Positions 1 through 6,910 of a stretch of DNA of 13,660 bases are shown in pieces. The DNA lies in the NCBI RefSeq assembly GCF_014359955.1, contig NZ_JACIYL010000027.1, forward strand, positions 1-13,660, read 5' to 3'. How positions within the stretch are numbered: the first letter of the stretch is position 1; every line of letters starts with the position of its first letter. The notes below the pieces were generated by a model. That model was not told where the DNA came from. It searched no databases and saw only the letters and a program-made list of their open reading frames with translations. A program made the position numbers and the translations under genes. Origin of the DNA: Thermogutta sp. GTDB lineage: Bacteria; Planctomycetota; Planctomycetia; Pirellulales; Thermoguttaceae.

Positions 1-340
1 TCGTCCACCGGCCGGGCACCGCGATCGGACCTCGCCGCAACTCGTCCCGGCTCAGCGACCGCCGAGCCACCACCAGCGGGCCGTAGCCATCACCCATGCT
101 GGCACCGCATCGGCACAGGATGTAGCGATCCCGTACCTTCGCATAAGCATGGAAGCTGAGAGCAGTCAATTCGAGCTCGCCCCGCAGCGCCCGCTGATTG
201 AGCGTCTCAATATCGACCAACTCATGAACAAACCGATAGCGCCCGGTGGGAATCTTTTCCGCTGCCAGGGCGTAGAACATGAACGCATCGTCGGGATCGG
301 GACTGTGCCCCACCCGAATGGTGATCGTCTCCGCGGCCAT
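1..340 (-). CDS. mqnD: 1,4-dihydroxy-6-naphthoate synthase-like protein MqnD (N-terminal part)
   Basis: This is the first 113 codons of a protein that runs off the left edge. The family (MqnA/MqnD, periplasmic-binding-protein fold) works in the futalosine route to menaquinone; MqnD converts cyclic dehypoxanthinylfutalosine to 1,4-dihydroxy-6-naphthoate in the cytoplasm. Visible family traits are the opening HSPDPDDAFMFYAL stretch (residues 12-25, the counterpart of the usual PNDTFIF motif), the DIETLNQRAL segment, the ELTALSFHAYAKVRDRY block, and the glycine-rich GASMGDGYGPLVVA loop followed by IAVPGR. The ATG at 340 is preceded by a GGGAG at a good Shine-Dalgarno distance. It begins 39 bases after the fliS stop on the same strand, so it may be cotranscribed with the flagellar genes although functionally unrelated. 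The exact activity cannot be separated from MqnA-like relatives without the missing C-terminal half. Confidence 0.8.
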   Translation of the reverse strand, partial: MAAETITIRVGHSPDPDDAFMFYALAAEKIPTGRYRFVHELVDIETLNQRALRGELELTALSFHAYAKVRDRYILCRCGASMGDGYGPLVVARRSLSRDELRRGPIAVPGRWT

Positions 341-379
341 GATTTCTCCCGTCTTTCCGAGCCAAAGTCGCAGGCACAC

Positions 380-946
380 TCAGACTTCCCAGGAAAAGCC
401 CGAGGTATATTCCCCGGCATACTCGGAAGGGGGAGGCTCTGTCAAGCCACGGAGCGAATGTGGGGCGGCCGGCTGACTGCGGGGAAGTGCCGCATCCTCG
501 GAATCGAAGCGCGACGCGGAGGCCGTCTCCTGGTCGGAAGAAAACTGCACATTCTCCCGTGTCTCGGAAGCAGCCGCCAATCGCTGGCATAGTTCCTGCC
601 AGGTTTCCCGCTGGATGGCCAGCACGCGGAGAGCGTCCTCCAGCGGCTTTTCTTCCCTCTTCAGTCCTGCTTCGACAAGGCATCGATACACGAACGTGTA
701 GAGGGCCGCGACACGTCGGGCGATCGGAAAATCGCTGTCCGTCTTGATGCCGGAGAGAATCTCCGCGACGATTTCCTGCGCGCGCAGGAGCGACTCAAAC
801 CCGGCATCAAACTGGTTTTCCCGCCAGAGATGTCGGGCACGCTCGATGAAGCGAATCGCGCCCTCGATCAGCATGAGATGAAGTCGCTGCGGCGGGGCTG
901 TCAGAATATCCGCTTCGCGGTAGCTATCTCCAATGGATGCTGACAT
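380..946 (-). CDS. fliS: Flagellar secretion chaperone FliS
   Basis: A 188-residue protein. FliS is a cytoplasmic helical-bundle chaperone that binds the C-terminus of flagellin, prevents premature polymerisation and delivers it to the flagellar export apparatus. Residues 1-125 fit the family: an N-terminal SYREADILTAPPQRLHLMLIEG segment start (family pattern Y...ei.tAsPeqLi.mLydga), then alternating helices with the ARRVAALYTFVYRCL helix near 76-90. From about residue 126 to the end there is an extra Ser/Glu/Pro-rich tail of some 60 residues, which makes it longer than the usual 125-150. I chose ATG at 946 because homology starts there; a TTG at 994, 19 bases behind the fliD stop, would add 16 unlike residues. 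It lies 67 bases downstream of fliD, the usual partner order. Confidence 0.9.
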   Translation of the reverse strand: MSASIGDSYREADILTAPPQRLHLMLIEGAIRFIERARHLWRENQFDAGFESLLRAQEIVAEILSGIKTDSDFPIARRVAALYTFVYRCLVEAGLKREEKPLEDALRVLAIQRETWQELCQRLAAASETRENVQFSSDQETASASRFDSEDAALPRSQPAAPHSLRGLTEPPPSEYAGEYTSGFSWEV

Positions 947-1013
947 AACAGACCGTCCAACCCGAAGCGTTCGTGGAATCAAGAATGCACACAATCACTG
1001 CATCCCCATGAAA

Positions 1014-3779
1014 TCACTGATTGTTTTGACTGCTGCTGGCAAAATACATGGGGATCGGCTGGATCTGCGCAACGATATCGATGTTGCTCTTGATCTTAGC
1101 AATGGCGGACTCCAAACGATAAAAATAGAGCAGCAACTGCTCCTTTCTTCGGTCCAGTTTGGCATTCCACCATTCGATTCTCTTTTGGTTGTCTTCGTAC
1201 TTTCGGGTGAGGGCGATGAATCGTTGCGCCATGAGCGATACATCTTGCCCCACTAAACTTTCGGCGAGTTTGTCAAATTTTGCGGCGAACCCGAAAGTCT
1301 GGTCGGTGAAAAACTTTTCCACGGCGTCTGGGTCCTCGGCAAACTTGTCCTTGAGTTTGGAGCTGTCAAAGTCGAGCGTGCCATCGTCCTTGATACTCAC
1401 CCCGATTTCCGCCAGGGACTGAATACTTCCCGCGCCCGGAAACCGCGAACTCAGGATGTACGAAATTTCGCTGCCCAATCGGATGGCCGTTGGATCCTGT
1501 GCCAGAACCTCGCCCTTCTGCGTGGTTGTGTCGTATTTCGTCAGCTCCTGATAACGCTTCCAGAATTTGTTGTAGTTATCGACGAAGGCCTGCACGCTCG
1601 CCACCAGATCGGTGTCCGTGGTCGTCACCTGGACACTCACCGGCAGAGACGAGGATTGTTTTACCTCCAGTTCCAGCCCGGGAACCACGTTCGAGAACTT
1701 GTTGCTGGCAGAAGAAAGGACCACTGCTCCCGGAGTTCCTGCCTGTCCGATGACCAGTTGCGCATCCCGGGCCTCGGCGAAGCGCGTCAATCCCAGATCC
1801 AACGAGCCCTCATCCACGACCATCTGCGCGAGGTGTCCCCCGCTCTCACTCACCAGAGAGAGCCGGTAGGGCCGATTGGAACCGTCGTAGATAATCGTCG
1901 CCCGCACACCCGCATTAAGCGCGTTGATCTTGTCCCGCAAGGTTTGCAGGGAATCGTTGGCTTCCAGCGTCACCTTGTAGGTCAGGGATCCGTCAATGGC
2001 GTAGTCGCTTTCCCCAGAAAAATCCTGGAGTGTGCTGTCTTTGAGGATCCCCAGGTCCGCGGCGGCCGTCCCGTCCAGATCATTGACCGCCAATGTACCG
2101 GTCCCATTGGCCAGGTCGCGAATGAGGATCCCATCCCCTGTAGCGTTGATGGTGGCATTGACGTTGGCCGCCCCGCGATTGATGGCCGCCAGGACATCCC
2201 CAATCGTCTGCGCCCCGATGGCGGCAAGGTCCACGGTGGTGCTCACGCCCTTGCTATCCGTGACGGTAAACCGGCCGAGCGCCACCCCCCGCCCCCCGTT
2301 CAATTCACTCAGCTTGGTATTGACTGAGATTACCCGCAGGTGAAGATCACCGCTGTTTTTGACGCTGACCGCGTCGTCCACGGCGATGTTGAGTTTTTCG
2401 GCGGTCTGCGAGCTGTCCAGAGTCTCGATTTTGAGATTGCCGGTCCCGCCGGAGAGATCTTCGATGACCAGACCGTTGCGTGCGGCATTGACGGCAGCCT
2501 GCACACCGATCCCCGCCGCATTGATAGCGCGGATGACATCTTCCAGCGTTTCTGCCGCAGAGAGGTCCACCGTCGCCTGATTGCCCGCACGATCCGTGAT
2601 TCGAATCGTCCCCAAATCACCCAATCCCTGCCCTCCATTGAGCTGGGAAAGCGCCGGGGACTTCAAACTTCCGATCAGGCGACGCCCGGTGATCGTGTCA
2701 CCGTTGGCCGCGACGTCCAGGCCGAGTTCCTTCAAGGCCTGGGAACCATAAAGCGAGGAAAGGGTGAATTGGCCCGTTCCGCTTGTCAGATCCCGCAGAA
2801 CAAGGCGTTTACCATCCGCAGAAATCTCGGCCTGAAGTTTCCCTGGCGCTGCATTATTGATCGTGTTGACGATATCCCCCAGCGTCCGTTCTGTCTGCCG
2901 GCTTTGGCCGCTGGGCGGCAACGGGTCAAAATCAATCACCCCGGTCGTTCCGTCCCGAAGCTGGAAGGAAATATCAGGAAGCGTGGAGCTCGCCGAGATT
3001 CCCAGCCCGTCGTTCAATTCGCTCAGCAGCGTCTCCGAGGAAAGCCACACAATGTCCTGCCCATCGGCGACGCTGGAGGCCGTGTCGATCCCCGCCAAAC
3101 CCAGGGATGCAGCAGCCTGTCCGCCGCCGATGTCCTGAACGCGAAGATTCGTCACGCTGGCGCCGGTCAGATCAGTGAGGCGGATGTGGTCCCCCACGAC
3201 CTCCGCCCGGACGTTGATCCGGGTGTTGCTGTTGATCGCGTTGATGACGTCGTCGAGAGTCTGGACTGTGGTCAGATCGATTTCCGCCGAGGCCCCGCTG
3301 CGGTCTGTGATGCGGATCAGCCCGCGCTGAAACCCCTGCCCGCCCCGCAGAAGGTCGAGATCGAGCGACCGATCCACCCCCGGGCCAAATCGAAACGAGA
3401 GTGTTCCCTCCCCCAGTGGCTCGGTCTGCTCCCGGACCCCCTGGCTGAGCCACTGTTCCGGCTGGACCGTTCGCAGCGGCGTGAAGATGTAGGAACCCAG
3501 GGTCGGCGAGCCGGTGACCCGAACACCCAAAGCCGCGTCGTTGCTGCTGGTGGCTGTTCGCTTGTCGAAAATCGTGGTCTTGGCAAGGTTCTTGACCGGG
3601 TACTGGACGGCCATCACCAGCGCGGAGAGTTCCGTGATGGCCGCCCGTTCCGCGTCAATCTTCTTGTTCGCTTCCTGGAGGTTGTCGCGGGGCCTGGACT
3701 CAATCTGCATGAGTTTATCCACGGTGTCACCGATCGGGACACCGGTGATAAGTCCGACGTTGGATTGAATCCGACCCAT
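1014..3779 (-). CDS. fliD: Flagellar filament cap protein FliD, enlarged with repeated hook-IN domains
   Basis: A 921-residue FliD (HAP2), the pentameric cap at the filament tip that helps flagellin subunits fold and insert. It is about twice the length of the enterobacterial protein. The N-terminal domain (residues 1-105) has the typical GLITGVPIGDTVDKLM opening and an amphipathic heptad-like helix. The middle is built of four hook-IN type repeats, near residues 143-230, 253-360, 377-467 and 490-580, each with LNGG, ITD..G...VDL, T..DVI.AIN and a D L.GGTG-like strand, plus a weaker fifth version around 605-645. The C-terminal FliD domain (about 670-900) ends in a long helix (RKYEDNQKRIEWWNAKLDRR). 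The ATG at 3779 was preferred over GTG/other codons at 3812 because GGGAG precedes it and family similarity starts at MGRIQSNVG. fliS follows directly. Confidence 0.95.
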   Translation of the reverse strand: MGRIQSNVGLITGVPIGDTVDKLMQIESRPRDNLQEANKKIDAERAAITELSALVMAVQYPVKNLAKTTIFDKRTATSSNDAALGVRVTGSPTLGSYIFTPLRTVQPEQWLSQGVREQTEPLGEGTLSFRFGPGVDRSLDLDLLRGGQGFQRGLIRITDRSGASAEIDLTTVQTLDDVINAINSNTRINVRAEVVGDHIRLTDLTGASVTNLRVQDIGGGQAAASLGLAGIDTASSVADGQDIVWLSSETLLSELNDGLGISASSTLPDISFQLRDGTTGVIDFDPLPPSGQSRQTERTLGDIVNTINNAAPGKLQAEISADGKRLVLRDLTSGTGQFTLSSLYGSQALKELGLDVAANGDTITGRRLIGSLKSPALSQLNGGQGLGDLGTIRITDRAGNQATVDLSAAETLEDVIRAINAAGIGVQAAVNAARNGLVIEDLSGGTGNLKIETLDSSQTAEKLNIAVDDAVSVKNSGDLHLRVISVNTKLSELNGGRGVALGRFTVTDSKGVSTTVDLAAIGAQTIGDVLAAINRGAANVNATINATGDGILIRDLANGTGTLAVNDLDGTAAADLGILKDSTLQDFSGESDYAIDGSLTYKVTLEANDSLQTLRDKINALNAGVRATIIYDGSNRPYRLSLVSESGGHLAQMVVDEGSLDLGLTRFAEARDAQLVIGQAGTPGAVVLSSASNKFSNVVPGLELEVKQSSSLPVSVQVTTTDTDLVASVQAFVDNYNKFWKRYQELTKYDTTTQKGEVLAQDPTAIRLGSEISYILSSRFPGAGSIQSLAEIGVSIKDDGTLDFDSSKLKDKFAEDPDAVEKFFTDQTFGFAAKFDKLAESLVGQDVSLMAQRFIALTRKYEDNQKRIEWWNAKLDRRKEQLLLYFYRLESAIAKIKSNIDIVAQIQPIPMYFASSSQNNQ

Positions 3780-4118
3780 ATTGGACTCCCGCGCAGATTT
3801 CTCGCCCCACAAAATCTACCTTGTTTAACATCGGCTCGACGGCTCCAGGATATTGAACGCCCCCGCGGCAGACCAACGGCTCGCCCCGCCTTGGGCTCTT
3901 TGCAGGAAATGTAACGACTGCACAACGCCGCGCACGTTTTCCGAAAAAAAGAAGTAGAGAACTTGCACCGACTTTACCGATAAAGAAACCGCCCTCAACC
4001 GCCCCGGTTGACCGCTCGTTGTTGCAATACAGGGTTGCAATACAGGAAATCTGCACAAAAAGAATAAACAGTGCGGGCGAAAAAGGCTGACCAACGTTTG
4101 GACCGTGCCTGAGTGAGA
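3780..4118. promoter_or_regulatory. Divergent intergenic region between fliD and the lipoprotein gene
   Basis: These 339 bases separate two genes that point away from each other and must carry both promoters. I see GGGAG just before the fliD start, a short CTTTA-CCGA-TAAAG inverted repeat at 3971-3984, an A-rich run near 3944-3956, and a 13-base tandem repeat (listed separately). On the minus strand a TAAAG sequence resembles the -35 box of flagellar sigma-28 promoters, but no GCCGATAA-like -10 element follows at the usual spacing, so no promoter is called. Confidence 0.4.
4021..4046. repeat. 13-base perfect tandem direct repeat
   Basis: GTTGCAATACAGG occurs twice head to tail at 4021-4033 and 4034-4046 with no mismatch. 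It sits about 75 bases upstream of the lipoprotein start and 240 bases upstream of fliD. It could be a replication-slippage duplication or a pair of protein-binding sites; nothing in the sequence decides between them. Confidence 0.7.
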
Positions 4119-5192
4119 ATGTTTCGGGATCGCTGCCATCCTGTTACCGAACACGAGTGCCTGTGCCGCACGCGGGACATCCCGTTTCGGCGGGCACTTT
4201 CTGGCAGTACAAAACGACGGCGATTCCCCAACCTTTTCAGGGCCGTCCCGGCGGTCGCTTGGGTGTTCTGGTTGAGCCTGGTCATGGCTGCAGGCTGTAC
4301 ACTCATCCCCAGACCTGCTGCCCAGCCGATGATCCACAATCCTTTTCCGCAAATCCACAAAGTGGCTGTCGCCCCGTTTTTTAACCTCTCCACCGAACCG
4401 ACTCTCGACGGCCGACAGGTGGCCATCGCGTATTACAACGAACTTCAGGAAATTCCCGGATTTGAAGTGATCCCGGTGGGCGTGGTGGAGCGGGCCATGA
4501 CCATCCACCGGATCAGCCTCAACAGTGCAGAGGACGCCCGACGACTGGCCCAGGTCCTGGGGGCCGACGCCGTCGTGGTTGGTGCTGTGACCGAGTATTC
4601 CCCCTACTACCCGCCTCGCTGCGGTCTGCAGGTGGAATGGTACGCGGCCAACCCCGGGTTTCACCCCGTGCCGCCAGGCTACGGCCTGCCCTGGGGCACG
4701 GACGAGGAGCGCCACATTCCCCGCCGGCTGCTTCTGGAAGCCCAGATGGCCTATGCCCGTGGTGCGCTCGCGGAAGCCACTCCGCAGTGTGATGCCGCCA
4801 CTCCCACCGCCTGGAGTTCGAGCGGCGACAAGGCTCCGGCCACGCCCGACAGTGGCGTCTCGCGATCCGCGTCGGATGCGGCAGAAAACGAAGTCTCTCC
4901 AGAAAAACTCGTCCCCCAAGCAACTCCCGCGAATCCGCCGTGTGTGCCAACGAATGAGCCGTTTCTCGTTCACACCCGGGTCTATAACGGGGGCGATGAA
5001 CGCTTCACCCGGTTGCTTCAGGAGCACGCCCGATTCCGTCATGATGCGCAGCTCAGCGGGTGGCAGCCGTACCTTGCGAAAAGTGAGGAATTCCTGCGTT
5101 TTTGTTGTCGCCTGCATATTTGGGAAATGTTGACCGCACGGGGAGGTGCCGACGAAATCGAAGTGACGTGGCGACCACCCGTCGTCCGATAA
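4119..5192 (+). CDS. Outer-envelope lipoprotein with CsgG/LpoB-like domain
   Basis: A 357-residue predicted lipoprotein. A basic stretch (KRRR) is followed by a hydrophobic segment (AVAWVFWLSLVMAAGC) ending in a lipobox whose cysteine is residue 60, so a lipid-anchored protein exported by Sec and cut by signal peptidase II is likely. Residues 80-165 start KVAVAPFFNLSTEP and continue with a pattern (dispersed Gly/Val strands, RRLAQVLGADAVVVGAVTEY) typical of the CsgG/LpoB/DUF4136 fold that recurs in lipoproteins of secretion or cell-wall complexes. A proline-rich part follows, then a Ser/Ala/Pro-rich linker near 205-270 and a C-terminal segment of mainly charged helices. The N-terminus before the hydrophobic segment is unusually long; GTG at 4113 is an equally possible start and a later start cannot be excluded. 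Exact function is unknown. Confidence 0.75.
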   Translation: MFRDRCHPVTEHECLCRTRDIPFRRALSGSTKRRRFPNLFRAVPAVAWVFWLSLVMAAGCTLIPRPAAQPMIHNPFPQIHKVAVAPFFNLSTEPTLDGRQVAIAYYNELQEIPGFEVIPVGVVERAMTIHRISLNSAEDARRLAQVLGADAVVVGAVTEYSPYYPPRCGLQVEWYAANPGFHPVPPGYGLPWGTDEERHIPRRLLLEAQMAYARGALAEATPQCDAATPTAWSSSGDKAPATPDSGVSRSASDAAENEVSPEKLVPQATPANPPCVPTNEPFLVHTRVYNGGDERFTRLLQEHARFRHDAQLSGWQPYLAKSEEFLRFCCRLHIWEMLTARGGADEIEVTWRPPVVR

Positions 5193-5278
5193 CAGAAATA
5201 AAGGTCAAAACCCGGCGAAAACAACCTGGCAGCTTCGATATTCCGGCGAGATTCAACTACCACAGGAGTGCCCGAGTC

Positions 5279-5524
5279 GTGAGCCGAGAAATCAACGTCA
5301 TCGCTTTGATCAAGGGAGGGGAGCGCTACATCTTCCTCTATGATGACGACAACCGTCTGGAAATGATCCGCACGTTGGGCCGGTTCGCTGCCCATCCCGA
5401 ATTGAGCTTCAGTTGGTACGATGCCGCCGTGCTGAGCCAGAAAATCCGCCAGGAAGCACGCCGACGGGCGCTGCAAAATCGTTTCAAAGCCAAACAGCCG
5501 GCCGATCCCGACGATCACGCGTGA
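5279..5524 (+). CDS. Small conserved-looking cytoplasmic protein, 81 residues, function unknown
   Basis: The reading frame is open from 5102, but the first 59 codons overlap the end of the lipoprotein gene and look non-coding (Arg/Thr/Cys-rich). I place the start at GTG 5279, where AGGAG lies ten bases upstream. The product has no signal peptide or membrane segment. Its core, INVIALIKGGERYIFLYDD followed by LEMIRTLGRFAAHPEL and SFSWYDAAVLSQKIR, has a strand-strand-helix-helix character and ends in a basic, Gln/Ala-rich tail. I have an impression that such short proteins recur in planctomycetes, but recognise no named family. It sits 86 bases after the lipoprotein and 96 bases before xerC, all on one strand, so a shared transcript is plausible. 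Confidence 0.72.
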   Translation: MSREINVIALIKGGERYIFLYDDDNRLEMIRTLGRFAAHPELSFSWYDAAVLSQKIRQEARRRALQNRFKAKQPADPDDHA

Positions 5525-5620
5525 CTGTCAACAGCGGCGATCGGTCGGTCAAATCGTCCCCGCAGACCTACGCACGAGATATCTTTCCGTGGACAATTGC
5601 AAGTTTTCTGGAAGGCGGAT

Positions 5621-6520
5621 ATGCAGTCGGCCATCGGGCAATTTTTGCGGTATCTCGCCGTCGAGAAAAATGCCTCGGCCCACACGATCAAAAGCTACCG
5701 CGAAGATCTCACGGCTCTTGTAGAGTACCTCACGGAAGCTTATGGCGGCCGGTGCCCCTCTCCCGATCAGGTCACGACTCTCGATCTGCGGGGTTATGTC
5801 GCAGCCGTGCACGAGGCGGGCTACGCCCCGGGAACCATCGCCCGACGGCTCGCCAGTCTGCGGAGTTTTTTCCGTTTCGGAATGCGTCAAGGTTGGGTGA
5901 AAGAGAATCCCGCCAAGCCCCTCCGCAATCCCCGCAAGCCACGCAACCTGCCGCACGTCCTTTCCACCGAGGATGTTCAAAAACTCCTGGAGGCCCCTCC
6001 GGCATCCTCCCCCATGGGGTTGCGCGATCGGGCGATTCTGGAAACGCTTTACTCGGCAGGCCTGCGCATCAGCGAGCTTGTCGGTCTCAACGACAGTGAC
6101 GTGGATCTGGCAGCGGAGATCGTACGGGTGCGAGGTAAGGGGCGTCGGGAACGCCTCGCCCCGCTTGGTTCTTTCGCCGTCAGAGCCATACGCCGCTGGC
6201 TGGCCGTAAGAAAGCTCCATCCCAGTTTGCGAGATCAGCCCGATCGCCCTCTCTTTGTCAATCGCTTTGGTCAGCGGTTGACGACCCGAAGTGTCGCCCG
6301 AATGCTGGAAAAATACCTCCGTCAAACCGGCCTGGATCGCCGTACCACTCCCCACACTCTGCGTCACAGTTTCGCCACGCACCTCCTCAACGCGGGGGCA
6401 GATATCCGCAGCGTCCAGGAGTTGCTGGGACACAAAAGCCTCGTCACCACGCAGATTTACACGCACCTGACGACCGCCAACCTCAAGGCCGTTTATGAAA
6501 AGGCCCATCCTCGGGCAAAA
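5621..6520 (+). CDS. xerC: Tyrosine recombinase XerC/XerD type
   Basis: A 300-residue site-specific recombinase, full length for the Xer family, which resolves chromosome dimers at dif sites with FtsK. The N-terminal SAM-like core-binding domain (1-100) carries FLRYLAVEKNASAHTIKSYREDL; the C-terminal catalytic domain (110-300) has every active-site residue: Arg149 (GLRISEL), Lys173 (RGKGRRER), His245 and Arg248 (HTLRHSFATHLL), His271 (LLGHKS) and the nucleophile Tyr280 (QIYTHLT). The end, VYEKAHPRAK, is typical of chromosomal Xer proteins rather than of phage or integron integrases. The ATG at 5621 follows GGAAGG closely; a TTG at 5597 would add eight residues. XerC and XerD cannot be told apart from one sequence here, so the letter is tentative. 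No dif-like site was identified nearby. The stop codon TAA ends at 6523; coding without stop ends at 6520. Confidence 0.92.
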
Positions 6521-6587
6521 TAAGGTGGTGGGGTGAATGGCCCATCGCGCAGTCACGGGCCACGTCGGGCACGACAGGCGATTACCG

Positions 6588-6615
6588 GTAGGGGCCATTC
6601 ATGAATTGCCCGTAC
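6588..6615. repeat. 28-base near-palindrome, AATTCATGAATT-centred
   Basis: Arms GTAGGGGC and GCCCGTAC flank a central ATTCATGAAT; the match is near perfect with a few mismatches in the arms. The same 28-base element occurs at 10586-10613 (degenerate), 10827-10854 and 11234-11261. Here it opens the xerC-sulfatase repeat cluster. Confidence 0.8.
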
Positions 6616-6625
6616 AATGTCGGAG

Positions 6626-6735
6626 GGACCCGCTCGTCGGGTCCGATCAACACCGATTGATCACCCATTCCTTCTCATCGGGCACGACAAGCGTGCCCCT
6701 CCGAAAAATTCCGGAGGGACCTGCTTGTCAGGTCC
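6626..6735. repeat. Three 7-5-7 hairpin repeats
   Basis: Three inverted repeats with seven-base stems and five-base loops: 6626-6644 (GGACCCG, loop CTCGT), 6680-6698 (GGGCACG, loop ACAAG) and 6717-6735 (GGACCTG, loop CTTGT). The first and third are in reverse orientation relative to the second, shown by TCGGAGGG before the stem rather than CCCTCCGA after it. The same design recurs six times between 10798 and 11211. Confidence 0.85.
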
Positions 6736-6910
6736 GCATTCGCCGCTAGGTGCTCACCTTCACAAAAAGGGGCATGGGCCAGGCGTCGAATTGGTAGAAC
6801 ACGACTCCTCTTGATGGTATAACAGGGACGAGGTGCAGGACCTGAAATAACCAGTCCTGCCGCGTCGCTTCAATTGACGTCTTCCACCTGCCTTTGGGGA
6901 GGTCACTGCA

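Larger units (their letters stand above)
6524..6910. promoter_or_regulatory. Gene-free region between xerC and the sulfatase: hairpin repeats, then sulfatase leader
   Basis: No gene is supported here. The first half (6588-6735) holds four short inverted repeats listed separately. The second half, about 150 bases, is ordinary sequence leading into the sulfatase. It contains an inverted repeat GCAGGAC...GTCCTGC (6835-6841 with 6854-6860, loop of 12) that could form in the leader RNA, a TATAAC at 6818-6823 that may be a -10 box without a convincing -35, and a GGAGG at about 6898 acting as the sulfatase ribosome site. Confidence 0.5.

Noticed and set aside
2340..3914. A 524-codon open frame on the plus strand opposite fliD
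   Set aside because: It is the antisense shadow of a GC-rich gene: no family likeness, Arg/Gln/Asp-rich composition, and fliD is clearly coding on the other strand with conserved repeats.
3825..5117. A 430-codon open frame on the minus strand
   Set aside because: It lies opposite the lipoprotein and runs into the divergent gap; its product shows no domain or signal peptide, whereas the plus-strand frame has a lipobox and a CsgG-like domain.
5102..5278. Upstream extension of the 81-residue protein
   Set aside because: These 59 codons overlap the end of the lipoprotein gene and look non-coding; a Shine-Dalgarno-preceded GTG at 5279 is the better start.
6791..6823. Possible sigma-70 promoter for the sulfatase (TTGGTA and TATAAC)
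   Set aside because: The two boxes are 21 bases apart, too far for a standard promoter; only the -10-like box is mentioned in the gap entry.
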